Positions 46,683 through 57,130 of a stretch of 64,000 nucleotides of DNA are shown here, in pieces. A model generated the notes under the pieces. It worked only from the letters and a program-made list of their open reading frames with translations, did not search any database and had not been told where the DNA came from. The translations under genes and the position numbers were made by a program. This DNA is from Siphlonurus alternatus (Eukaryota > Arthropoda > Insecta > Ephemeroptera > Siphlonuridae): NCBI GenBank assembly GCA_949825025.1, contig OX463779.1, positions 47,489,784-47,553,783 of the forward strand, given 5' to 3'. How positions within the stretch are numbered: the stretch's first letter is position 1; each line of letters opens with the position of its first letter.

Positions 46683-47395
46683 TAAACGGATCAGCTGATT
46701 AACGTAGTCCCACTTAATTAACATGTAAACCTTTTAGCAGTGTGACAAAAATTCTGAAATTTTTTTAGAAACAGATTTTAGTACCTAAAATCCACAGAAA
46801 ATTTTCAAAACAATTTTTAATGAGCCGATTTTTTTAATTTTCATGCAACATAGGGCTTTCCCATGGAGAGACAAACTAAAAATTCAATAAAAAAAAGCAG
46901 CTTATTGTTAAATTGTTTTGAATTTTTTTGGATGGCTTTTAGGCACTAAAATAAGATTCAACAAAATTTCAGAATTTTTGTGAATTTGCTATAAGACTTA
47001 TATGATAATCAAAGGGGACTACGTCAAACAGCTGATTCTTATCATCACTACTTAAAAGGAAGTTAACACGGATCAACTGATTGACGTAGTCCCACTTGAT
47101 TAACATGTAAATCTTAGCAATGTGACAAAAATTTTGATTTTTTTGAAACACAGATTTTTATAGTACTTAAAAGTCACAGAATAATTTTAAAACATTTATT
47201 CGAGTTAATTTTTTTAATTTTTTTTTTTAGTTTGTTGCTACATGGGAAAGCCATTAAAATTATACTAAAAATTAGAAAAATACCGATAATTAAAAAAACA
47301 TCTCGAATAAATGATTTGAAATTTTTCTGTAGCTTATAGGTACTAAAATCTATCTTTCAAAAAGGCCCTTTTTTATTAAAAAAATGTATCATAGA
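46683..47395. repeat. Tandem pair of hairpin repeats with CAGCTGATTAACGTAGTCCC ends
   Basis: The first unit (46683-47038) has inverted ends: ATCAGCTGATTAACGTAGTC against GACTACGTCAAACAGCTGAT. A second unit starts at 47065 with GGATCAACTGATTGACGTAG and repeats the same left arm, AACATGTAAATCTTAGCAAT and TGTGACAAAAATTTTGA, but lacks the terminal right arm. Confidence 0.7.
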
Positions 47396-47404
47396 AATAA
47401 ATCG

Positions 47405-47792
47405 TATTATTATTATTATACAAGGATACACCCCTAAGAGCTTACAGCTCGCGGCGGGGTACTGGGTAGGGATAAGGTAGGGAACGGATAGTGGCCACGA
47501 CCTGCATGCTACGAGTCCCAGCATTCGCTGAGGTGATACTGAGGGAACCGTGGAAAACCTCAGTCAGGACGGAGACCTCTACTTTTTCTCAATGGACCAA
47601 AGCGATGTCCAAAGCCTGGAGAACCACACACAAGTGCATCACTGCACTGGGTGGAAAGCGAGATGAATTTACCCCAGGGAGGGAGCAGCGTATTTTTTAC
47701 TTGAAACGGTCACCCATCCAAGTACTAACCACGCTCAACGTAGCCTGACTTCGGTGATCTAACGAGAACCGGTCAATGCACTGCGCCACTGC
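47405..47792 (-). mobile_element. 5S-rRNA-derived SINE, copy 3 (best preserved)
   Basis: The minus strand reads GCGCAGTGCATTGACCGGTT, CTCGTTAGATCACCGAAGTC, AGCGTGGTTAGTACTTGGAT and GGGTGACCG, essentially a 5S rRNA core including its C box. The body continues as in copies 1 and 2 and ends in a repeated ATA/AAT tail (47405-47420 on the plus strand as ATTATT). It lies about 280 bases upstream of the first coding exon of the NRF-6-like gene. Confidence 0.85.
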
Positions 47793-48073
47793 ACCATTTA
47801 CTTCACTAAAAAATGCTGCATCTTAAAACTTTAAAATCGAAAAAAAACAACAACTCAGATTTGCGCGGACCAATGAAAACGCAATTATTAAACCTCTTGA
47901 GAGCATCTTAAAGATATAAAACAACTAATTTTGCATGTCATGTTGTAGTGCCTCTGCACTGACCCCATGATAACATACCAGTAAATCACAGATTACAGCT
48001 TGCATGTTTATCACAGATCAAAAGTTTTATCTCTTGCCTTATTCCCGAATCAAAACACTCGTGACCACCACAG
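47793..48073 (+). promoter_or_regulatory. 5' flank of the first NRF-6-like gene
   Basis: Contains a TATAAA (47915-47920) but no clear initiator at the right spacing. Similarity to the paralogue starts exactly at AG|CGATG (48072-48078), which looks like a splice acceptor two bases before the start codon. A 5' UTR exon upstream is therefore likely, and this flank may be the end of an intron and not the promoter itself. Confidence 0.3.
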
Positions 48074-48075
48074 CG

Positions 48076-51000
48076 ATGCATGTCTCCACGTGTTTGCTGG
48101 TGCTGCTGTGGTGCTCCGCGTGTTCGGCCGCCGTCAGCCCACTGTGTCTGACGCACGCCTCACTGAGTGTGGCCGAGGCTCGTCGCGGCGCCACGTGGGC
48201 CCTGCACATGCTGGACGCCAGCACCAAGCTACCGGACGGTCTTCTGTACGGCAACACGCAGCAGTTGGGACACTTCGATGAGTGTCTGTCGGTCGACGTG
48301 CACCCCGAGGCTCTGCCGTCCTTCCAGGGTCGCTACTGCCGCGCCTGGGTAGACCTGCCCCTCAACTCCAGCACGTCGTTCAAAGTGCTGCTGGCGGTGT
48401 GTCTCCCGTCCTCCTGCTCTCCCGAGGACGTGGCGCCGCTGCTGCAGGACCATGTGGTGCCCCTCCTCGGTCTCCACGCCAACGTCTCACAGGTCGACCC
48501 TAGCTTCTGTTTCGTGCGCACCTCGGAGCCTCTGACGGCCGCCCAGATCACAGGTATCATTCTGATGACCCTGCTGACGTCACTGGTGCTGGTGCTCACC
48601 AGTCTGGAGGTGTGGTACGGTCCCAAGTCGCCGCCACTGCTCCGACAGTTCTCCGCGCGCACCACGGTCCGTCAGCTGTTCTCAACCCGCCGCGAGCCCG
48701 GCGCCTTGTCCTGTCTGCACGGACTGCGTGTGGGCAGCATTCTTTGGGTCATCCTTGGACATCGGTATGGACAAGACCAAATCGGACCAGTGTCTAACAC
48801 ATGGGAGTTCTACGATGTAAGTTTGTGACGGGTGTATTTGACAAGCTTTATATACTTTATAATATTCAGGATACCCGAGTTGAAATAAATTTCATCGTTC
48901 ATTCGCTAATAAGCTTCCTCTTCGTCTAATTTCCTCCTATATTGCACCATTTTAGAGGGAAAAATACAAGATTACGTCTTATTTCCTCTTATTGAGTATA
49001 AAATGTTTGAAATATTGCCTCCATTTAATCCTCACTTTGAGCGAGGAAGAAATAAGACGTGTTTTTGAGGTAAAAAGACCCAATAAAATTGTTTAGATGT
49101 CTGAAGGACGCGTTGCAGAAGTAAATTTTCAAATAGGGGACCTTTAAAAATAACTATAACAATGCATTTTTTTTACTATAATATAGTCTCGAAGTAGCTT
49201 CATATTTTTTTATTAACTCTATATTTTTCAAGGTTTTCATTTGGATTTTTTACTTCGCAGTTCATATTTTGTAAATGGTTATGAAATGTTAATATTCATA
49301 ATTAAGTTTCTCGCTGTAATTTCATATTATCGTTTAGCGAAAATGATTTTTTACTCTGCAGTATTGATAAATAAGTACAGTCAATAGAAAATAAATTAGA
49401 ACAACAATGAACCTTTATTGTAACAGTGTAAAGTTGATTTTACAGTATAGCTTGAACCAGAATTTTTGCAGATGCTGCTGCCCGTGTCCGCCATGACAAT
49501 AGTAAACGGAATGCTGGCCGTGGACACTTTCTTATTGTTGGGAGGACTGCTCATGTGTCTGTCGTTTCTGCGCGAGATGGAGAAAGGTGGGACCTTCGAC
49601 GTCCTCAAGTTCTACCTCTACCGATACCTCAGGTTTGATCTAATTAAGTCTCTGCGTTAATAACAACAGCTGTAACAATAAAAATAAGGTTTCTGCATTT
49701 GAATTTGTTTAATAGCTCGATTCAATGAGAATAATTTTGATAACTTTGTGCGATTCTTCACTACAATAAAAATCTTAAATTTGTATTAGAAAGTCACGTG
49801 TCCTAGGTCTTCCACCTTCATCGTCTATGACGTCATCAAACTGTTTGACTGATCAGCCGATCAACTTTATAATGTTGCTATTACTTGTTTCCATAGCAAT
49901 GTTTGCATAAAAATATATAATTATATAATTATAATATATAATTGATTGTATTCATCTAACAGTTCAATTACGTCATAGGTGATACTGAAAGTACTGAAAC
50001 ATCATGCAAGGTAACAATTTTTAAAACTTTAGGCTGGTCGCACACACACTCGTATTTCTGCGATCGTACGTTTCTCATTTAGAACCGGCAGTAAATTTGT
50101 TATCATACGTATGAATTAAAGCATACAATACGAAACTGCATGTGTGCGATACTACGACACCTGTCATAATCGCATAGGTTCTTACTTTTTAAATCACGCG
50201 CTGCGAAATCATACGATCCTGTGTGAGACAGCTCTTATTTTTAAGCATGATTCAATCCTAAAAAACATTATACTTATACGAAATTAATTCTTTCCTTATA
50301 GACTTAACTTGAACACTTAAGACACTAAATTTCAACCTGAAGGCAAGAGTGTTGCCCTCACACGACTGGCTTTTTGCAGACTGACAGTGCCCATGCTGAT
50401 GGTGATCGTGTTCTACATCACCGTGTTCCCTCTGCTCGGCTCCGGACCTTTGTGGCGACAATTCGTAACCTCCGAGGCTGAAGCGTGTGCCCTCTACTGG
50501 TGGGCCAACTTGGCGTATATCAACAACTACTACTACTACATCCAAGGAGGGGTGAAAATGGTGGGTCAACCTTTTAGTTGCTACGAATTAAAATTTTAAT
50601 AATAACAATTATTGTACCAAATGTTTACAATAATAATGTGAGATTATTTGAGGAAGGAAGCAAGGCTTGGTTAACCTACCAGCACAAATGATATATACAG
50701 TATAAAAGATCTTAGTTTCCTCTAGACAGATCAGTCTAGACTAAATGGCGCCAGATATCAGCCAATGAAAAGGCTAGAATGACTGCTGGCCACCTTTTCA
50801 TTGGCTGATATATCTGGCGCCGTCTATAGTTTAGTTAACAGACTAAGATCTGTTATACTGTACTGTGCACACAGCTGAGAAAATTTTAAGGCTACGTTCA
50901 TGCGCGTGCTGATATTATGTCAATTTCGATGTTAAAAATTTGCCTTACTTTAAGTTCAAATGGAAGAGAATTAAAGTTACTAAAATTAAATTAGTACTAG

Positions 51001-54000
51001 TCAAACTTCAATCAAGTGACGTTGAAAAAACATAAATTTTGGGCGACTGTAAACAAGAAGGCTTAATTGTTGCTTTTTGCATTTACAGATTTAAGGGTTT
51101 TGCTACACCGTTTTCCTAATGATAGAATGGAAATTTCAACGCACGATGTTAAAATTTGTGTAAACTTGCTCATTTGGCCTGTTTGTAAACTTGCTCGGTG
51201 TAATCTGAGAAAGTTTACGAACAAAAAAAAAAAAAAAAAAAAAAAAAAACGTGACGTCATCTGTATTGAACTTCCTACCTTTGAGAGTCGGATTAAGAAA
51301 GTGGGGGCAAGGTGTACTCTGAACAGGGTTTATTATATTTTATAACATTGGGAAAGAGTGATTGAAGGTATACGAACGAGATATTTTGTCTTATAATGTA
51401 CACGTTTTGTCTCTGAAAAATTCCTTTCTGTAGCCTTGTCATCACCGTGCCCCATAAGAATAATACATGGCACGGTAATTAACAAGGCTGCAGAAGAGAA
51501 CTTCTCAGAGGCGAGGAGCGTATGATAAAAATAATATCATTAGTTAAATCATAACACTTAATGGACAACCTCCATTGTATGAAATTTTTTTATTGCAGAA
51601 ATGAATATATTCATATACAGATGTCAACAAATTATGCTACTCTGATTTTTTTTAAGTTTTTTTTTTTTTTTTTGAGACCCGGAATCATGTTTAAATAATT
51701 ATTGAAAGTTCTGTAAGTTAAGTTGGCACCCCTGAATCCTTAATAAAAAGGATAGGACTGACAGTGAGAGGCCTATTGAAGCCTCCAGAGGGCGTGGCCG
51801 CACTTTCAATAATTATTTAAAAATAGTTTTGTGTTTCAAAAAAATCTGAAAAAATTCAAAGTAGCATAATTTGGTACCTTCTATTCATTTCTGCAATAAA
51901 AAATTCCAAGGGGCATTCACAAAGTCTTAAGGCCACATTTAAGGCTCGATAATTTAAAGCTTGATTTTAGACATGTTTTTTAGACCCAAAATTTCTGGTC
52001 TTAAATTATTGAGCCTTAAATGTGGCTTTAAGGCTTTGTGAATGCCCCTTTCCATGTACATTGTCCATTGTAAGAATTGGACCTCCCATGTTCACAGTGT
52101 GTTGGACAAGCCTGGTATTTGGCGGTGGACATGCAGCTGGCCTGGCTCTCCCCTCTGTTGCTGCTGCCCCTCAAGTTCTCACCGCGGGCCGGACTACAAC
52201 TGACGTCACTGTTAATCGCCATCACGTGCGCCATTCCATTCACCCTTACTTATATAAACAAATATCAGATGTCGTTGGATATGTTTGGCAGGTGAGTGTC
52301 TCAAATCGTGGTGCAAAGTAGCTTGTTCATTATAATAATAAGAGAGTTTTTCTTTGGTCCACATAGGGGGCGTTCCCACAGCAATTTAGTCCCAATTTAG
52401 CCTTGATTTTAATCCCGGATTAAATTAGTGCTAAACATGGTACTAAAAATGTAGGCTAAATCCGTGCTAAACAATGTTAAACGGATAAGTTAGCACCACT
52501 TTAGCCTAAATTTTTTAGTATCGTGTATAAGTGCCTGGTTAACCACCACGATTTTAGTACTGATTTTACCCGGAATTAAAATCAAGGCTAAAGTGCTTTT
52601 TGAATGCTCCCCATTGTGTCTGAAAAGGATAAATTATATTTTATAAATTTTATTAAATAATATATTATTATAAATTAAATTATAATTAGAGTACGGATTT
52701 TCAGAGACGAGATTTTTTTCTTCGGCCTCGACATATACGACAGCACCGTGACCCGATCTGTCAACTACCTGTGCGGAATTCTGCTCGGCTACGCTCTCTT
52801 TCAGACGAGGAAGCAGCAGTTGAAGATTTCGAAGGTTATATTGAATGTTTTTATTACAATATTATATACTTATCATTTTGTAAACTTCGGAACTGAGCAT
52901 AAAGCCACGAAAAAATTTCATCTTCATACATTCAAAAAGTGAGTAGAAATTTTCTTGTAAGGAAAAATTATATATGCTAATAATTAAAAAAAAATGTATT
53001 TTGTAATATTAGCTTAACAAAGGAACAGCTTATCCCCAAGCTTGGAATTTTCACTTTGCAGAAAATTAGAGAAATGAGAACGTAAAGTCACTGGATCGTG
53101 TTTCATTTCAAAGACATTCCTCGTGTCTCTACGAGCTCACATTAAAAATGTTCTCATACTTCACTCACTTGTCAGTGCTCCATTATCTCTGTTATTTTCT
53201 GCTGTAAAACAAAATTAAAAGTAATAGAGGCTTCAAGTGTTCCCCGGCGAGAGAGTTTTCTCCAAAAGCCAGCATGTTAGATTTTTTTTACTCAGTACCT
53301 ATTAATGCTATATTAATTTCAAACCATCTCCTACTTCCCCCCCCCCCATTTACGTGGATTTTCTGATAATTAATGAATGAGCTTATTTTTCTATTAAAAA
53401 AAATCTATAATGAAATTTTTTAATCTCTTTAATCTCTAATTTTGGTGCCTCATGGTCCTCATGGCCCAATCTCATTGGTGATCCCATGTCACGGCCCTCT
53501 CTGATTGGTCGTCCTGTGTCACGGCCTGCTCTGATTGGTCGTCCTGTGTCACGGTCCGCTCTTATTGGTGGTCCTATCTAAAGACCTTCTCTGATTGGCT
53601 GCAGGCCGCGGTGGTGCTCGGCTGGACGTTGAGCACGGTGGTGTGCCTCACGGTGGTGTACTCGCTCACTATAATGTATCAGCCGGGCTACGTGTACGAT
53701 GACTTGGGGGCTGCCTTCTACGCCGGTCTGCACCGTCTGGGCTGGTGCGCGGGGCTCGCCTGGATCGTCGTCGCCTGCGTCAACGGATATGGAGGTGCGT
53801 AACGTCATGTATCATTACCACCTGAAATTTTAAAGTTCCTGATATTAAAATTTTTGAAATTTTTAAGAGTCCCAAAGTGTCTCTCTGGGATTTATGACTT
53901 CAATGTATTTGGTCCTAATAGAGTTTCCATCACAACTCGGAGGGAAGGTATGAGAGGTTCTGGGATGGTGCTGTCAACCCCCCGAGGATACTCTAGTGCA

Positions 54001-55849
54001 TACCTTTCCTCCTTCTTTCCAAGGGTTGTTAAAGCATTTAATGCCCTGCCTGATGATGAGAAAGATAGACTTTTAATGGATTTTTTAAAAGTTTTATATT
54101 TTACTCTAAGTGTATATATGTGTACTGTATATATATTTTTTTCTTTTATTCAATTTTTGTTATCATATTTGTTTTGACGAAGCAGTATTTTCTGATTTAT
54201 TTGTTTGGGTTGGCTGTTCACTTTGTGCTTAGGTTATGCCTTTTTCAGTCCGCCCATTGAGCTTACAGGTATTTTCTTTTGTAATATGCTGTATCTATGT
54301 TTTTATTTGGCTCAATAAACATTTATTATTATTATTATTATACTTCTTTGATGATTCATGGTAAAAATATTGCCCTCTGCTTAGCAAATCTAGAACTTCC
54401 AGGTATTCCAATTTAATTATTATAATATTTCTGTTCCACCACTAATTTTCTCTCCATGTTCACACAGGCCCCGTGGACAAGGTACTGTCATGGGGGCCGC
54501 TAATGCCACTGAGCCGCCTCACGTACGCGGCCTACCTGGTTCATTTTATAATCATTCTTTACGACCGAGGGACTGCCCGTACGTCCAATTACTTCAATCA
54601 CTTCGGCTCTGTGAGTATCATTATTACGTGCGTAATAATGAAAAGTAAATTTGCGAATTAGCGGCTCGAAATTTGGTTCCCGGGTATGAAGATTCAAGTT
54701 TCTTCACATTGATGAACAAAAATATAGTGTAAATATAAAGAGCATGACAATTACAGCTGGAAAATAACTTGTCTTATCTCGCTAATCACTCTTCTACAGA
54801 TAAATAAATGCCAGTAATATCAGACTGTTTGTATAAGACGCTTCTTTAATAGAATATACATTACAAATTACATATAATTTATGATTTATTGCACATACCC
54901 TAGAATTATCTCAAATTTCAGTTATTATAGGGTTTTTCATACTTTTCTCCCCACAATCATATTCAAATAAAAAAAATAACTCTAAATTATTTCATTAAGG
55001 AGTCACACTTTTAAATATCAGAGCAACTATGAGCATGAGTAACGTTGACCTTGAAATGACCTCTGTCCTCAGGTCCATGGTTTTCTTGGTGATCTGATCC
55101 CCGTGTTCTCCCTCGCCCTGTTGCTGTACTTGCTGGTGGAGGGTCCACTCCTCGCCACTCTCAAGATCTTCTTCAGGGGAGGTAAGTTGACATCTAAACT
55201 TGAGTTATCAGGACGGAGTGACAGCGTCTTCCAAAAATCAAAAATATCAAATATAAAACTTAATACTTTTGTTTTTATGATTGGAACATTGATTTTTTTT
55301 TTCCACTACAATGGAGTATTGACGTAAAATTTTGTTATTGCAGAAATGGATAGAGGGTGCAAAGTTATGCTACCCTGATTTTTTTCAGATTTTTTAGAGC
55401 CCAGGAACTATTTTTAAAAAATTATTGAAAGTTATTTTTGTGACGTCACGAGACGCCGCTCCTTAAGAAAAAGATAGGACTTGTCACCGCGTGACGTCAC
55501 AAAAAGGACTTTCAATAATTTTTTAAAAATACTTACCGGGCTCTAAAAAAATCAGGGTATAGCATAACTTTGCACGCTCTATCCATTTCTGCAATAAAAA
55601 AAATTGAGGACAATACTCCATTTTCTTACAACACGATCTTATGAAATAATTTACTGCACATTAAAAGAATACGTGCAATAAATAAACCAAAATGTATCAA
55701 TTGCCCCAAAACACCAACCAATCAATCAATCAATCAAATAAAAAAATACTTACTAATTTTTTTGCAACTATTCCACAGGAGGGCGGAAAAGTGCAGGCAG
55801 TAAACAAGAATTGGCACAAAACAAAGAAGAGTCATCCAATATTAAATAA
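48076..55849 (+). CDS. NRF-6-like multipass acyltransferase-3 protein, gene 1 (complete, 9 exons)
   Basis: Exons: 48076-48816, 49472-49632, 50380-50560, 52098-52291, 52705-52834, 53605-53794, 54468-54610, 55073-55181, 55779-55849; all introns GT-AG, frame kept throughout, 639 residues. Residues 1-19 are a signal peptide. Residues about 20-150 are the extracellular NRF domain (WALHMLDASTKLPDG, CLPSSCS; Cys at 24, 70, 88, 109, 114, 145; sequons N97, N136). A first membrane span lies near 158-177, then the acyltransferase-3 membrane domain with HGLRVGSILWVILGH (H229), the VDTF motif (265), WYLAVDMQ and LSRLTYAAYLVH, ending in a hydrophilic tail. The family includes C. elegans NRF-6 and Drosophila drop-dead; roles in lipid or drug handling in gut-type epithelia are known for some members. 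The substrate here is unknown. The start at 48076, not 48004, is chosen because it matches the paralogue and gives a proper signal peptide. Odd: residue 271 is Gly where the paralogue has the usual Ser of the FFxxSG motif. Confidence 0.92.
48874..49139 (-). mobile_element. MITE family A in intron 1 of gene 1
   Basis: CCCGAGTTGAAATAAATTTC to GTAAATTTTCAAATAGGGG. Full-length and uninterrupted. Confidence 0.85.
50032..50234. mobile_element. Tourist-like MITE, GTCTCACAC family, copy 5 (intron 2)
   Basis: GGCTGGTCGCACACACAC to GTGTGAGACAGCTC, with TTA duplicated on both sides (50029-50031, 50235-50237). Confidence 0.85.
50697..50864. repeat. Hairpin repeat in intron 3 of gene 1
   Basis: Arms pair ATGGCGCCAGATATCAGCCA with its near complement, and TACAGTATAA, AGATCTTAGT with complements at the other end. 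About 168 bases; no second copy noticed. Confidence 0.75.
51401..51520. mobile_element. Tc1/mariner-like hairpin MITE, copy 3 (intron 3)
   Basis: CACGTTTTGTCTCTGAAAAA to GAGGCGAGGAGCG between TA dinucleotides, with inner TAGCCTTGTCATCACCGTGC and near complement. Confidence 0.8.
51578..51908. mobile_element. Foldback MITE, ATTGCAGAAATGGATAG family (intron 3)
   Basis: TTTTTATTGCAGAAATGAAT to TTCATTTCTGCAATAAAAA. The centre has CTCCAGAGGGCGTGGCCGCA. Confidence 0.8.
51909..52048. mobile_element. Hairpin MITE, GCATTCACAAAG family, copy 2 (intron 3)
   Basis: Abuts the preceding foldback element and ends only about 49 bases before exon 4. AGGGGCATTCACAAAGTC to GCTTTGTGAATGCCCCT. Confidence 0.85.
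52366..52612. mobile_element. Hairpin MITE, GGGGCATTTACAG family, copy 2 (intron 4)
   Basis: GGGGGCGTTCCCACAGCAAT to GTGCTTTTTGAATGCTCCCC. Inner arms TAGCCTTGATTTTAATCC and complement. Confidence 0.75.
53455..53598. repeat. Minisatellite with GATTGG (inverted CCAAT) units, 5' of exon 6
   Basis: Five or so imperfect units of about 30 bp, each with CTGATTGGTCGTCC-like sequence followed by TGTGTCACGGCC. The paralogue keeps two to three units at the equivalent place (61345-61425). Confidence 0.75.
53856..54345 (+). pseudogene. 5'-truncated LINE 3' end in intron 6 of gene 1
   Basis: An open frame (to 54177) contains GYSSAYLSSFFPRVVKAFNA and LPDDEK, the usual C-terminal FFPR..K.FN.LP motif of non-LTR reverse transcriptases, then a 3' UTR with CAATAAACATTTATTATT and a short ATT-repeat tail. 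All upstream coding sequence is missing, so it is dead on arrival and not part of the host gene. Differs from the remnant at 5534. Confidence 0.75.
55308..55622. mobile_element. Foldback MITE, ATTGCAGAAATGGATAG family (intron 8)
   Basis: AATGGAGTATTGACG to ACAATACTCCATT. The centre has TGTGACGTCACGAGACGCCG and its inverted partner. Nearly identical to 34140-34457. Confidence 0.9.
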
Positions 55850-57128
55850 CAAGATTTCAAATTGACATAACGAAAAACATCCATTTCTTATTTTTATTGT
55901 ATATTTCAAAAAAAGACCTCGTATTACATATTTTACATAATATTATTGTGAGCTCTCTATCCCCATGCTGCAAAACACTGCAAGGGGCATTAACAAAGCA
56001 TTAAGGCCACAATTAAGGCTCAATAATTTAAGACCAGAAATTTTTGGTCTAAAAACACGTCTAAAATTAAGCTTTAAATTATCGAGCCTTAAATGTGGCC
56101 TTAAGACTTTGTGAATGCCCCTTTGCGTGACATCATAGGCATATAAAAAAATTCCCCTGTGCTTCTGTGCTAAATATTTTTATGACTATAACGACACAGC
56201 GTTTAGCAGTTCAATTTTAATGGTGTTTATAATATTCTGAACTAATTGACAATATATAATTTGACGTCATAATTAAAAATTCCTGCAGAATTTTTATTGT
56301 TACCAAGATAAATATGATATATATTAATGAAATGTACAGTTATGCAAATAAAAAGTGACCCAGCGACTTTTTTGTTTTTTTATTTATAAAAATTCGATGA
56401 AGAAATAAAAAGCTGATGCAGACGATATGCACAATAAATACAAGTTCTAACTTCCTACATAACTGTTTGATATAAAAATCCATGTGATAGAAGTGTATAT
56501 ATGAATAGGTCTATTTTAATTATTATTAATAGATTATTTTACTATATTATAAAAGGATAGGCTATAATATATGTTGTCATTTAATAACACTCACGAAATA
56601 AATCGATTTTTGGAAATTTAGATTACTCCAATCAAATTCTTGCACGCTGAAAAATCTTAAGAATGTAAACAAATTAATATATATCGAAGAATTTTACTTT
56701 TCACTAAAATATAAGAATAAAATTGATAGTGTTACTTTAAAAAAAGATTACAGAATCATGTAATAAATCTGAAGAATATTTAATCAACGTCAAGATAAGA
56801 CTGTATTGATATAAAATATTTGCCACTCGATCACATTAATTACTATTGATTTCCTAACCTGATTTAATCACTTATTCAGAGATCAAATGAAGGAGAATTA
56901 AAAGGCGAGTTAAAATATGACGTTATTTTGAGATGACACGATGGTGACAATTTGACTTTTAAATCACCACGCTGCAATGATCCGTTCAATAAAATGGAGT
57001 TCCCGTCTCGACAACTATCAAGTTATATCATTAAATATGTGCTTAGTCAACAGTTGGAATCATTTAAATTTATCTAGATTTGATATGAAGTAACAAGACT
57101 TGTTTTTTTACCAATCTGCATGGACAAG
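55850..57128. other. Spacer between the two NRF-6-like genes
   Basis: About 1.3 kb. Contains 3' UTR sequence of gene 1 (possible AATAAA at 56345-56350), a MITE (55983-56122) and presumably the 5' UTR exon and promoter of gene 2, which I cannot place. Similarity to the gene 1 flank starts only at AGCGATGC (57127). Confidence 0.4.
55983..56122. mobile_element. Hairpin MITE, GCATTCACAAAG family, copy 3
   Basis: AGGGGCATTAACAAAGCATT to GACTTTGTGAATGCCCCT. The central sequence is in the opposite orientation to copy 2. Confidence 0.85.
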
Positions 57129-57130
57129 CG

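Noticed and set aside
48004..48075. Upstream in-frame ATG adding 24 residues to gene 1
   Set aside because: The extra residues would bury the signal peptide and are absent from the paralogue. Similarity begins at AG|CGATG two bases before the 48076 start.
48039..48797. Several GC-rich frames on both strands over exon 1 of gene 1 (and the same set at 57070-57870)
   Set aside because: Shadows of the real frame in GC-rich coding sequence.
53854..54177. 107-residue frame as an extra exon of gene 1
   Set aside because: It is the end of a LINE reverse transcriptase; exons 6 and 7 join in frame without it.
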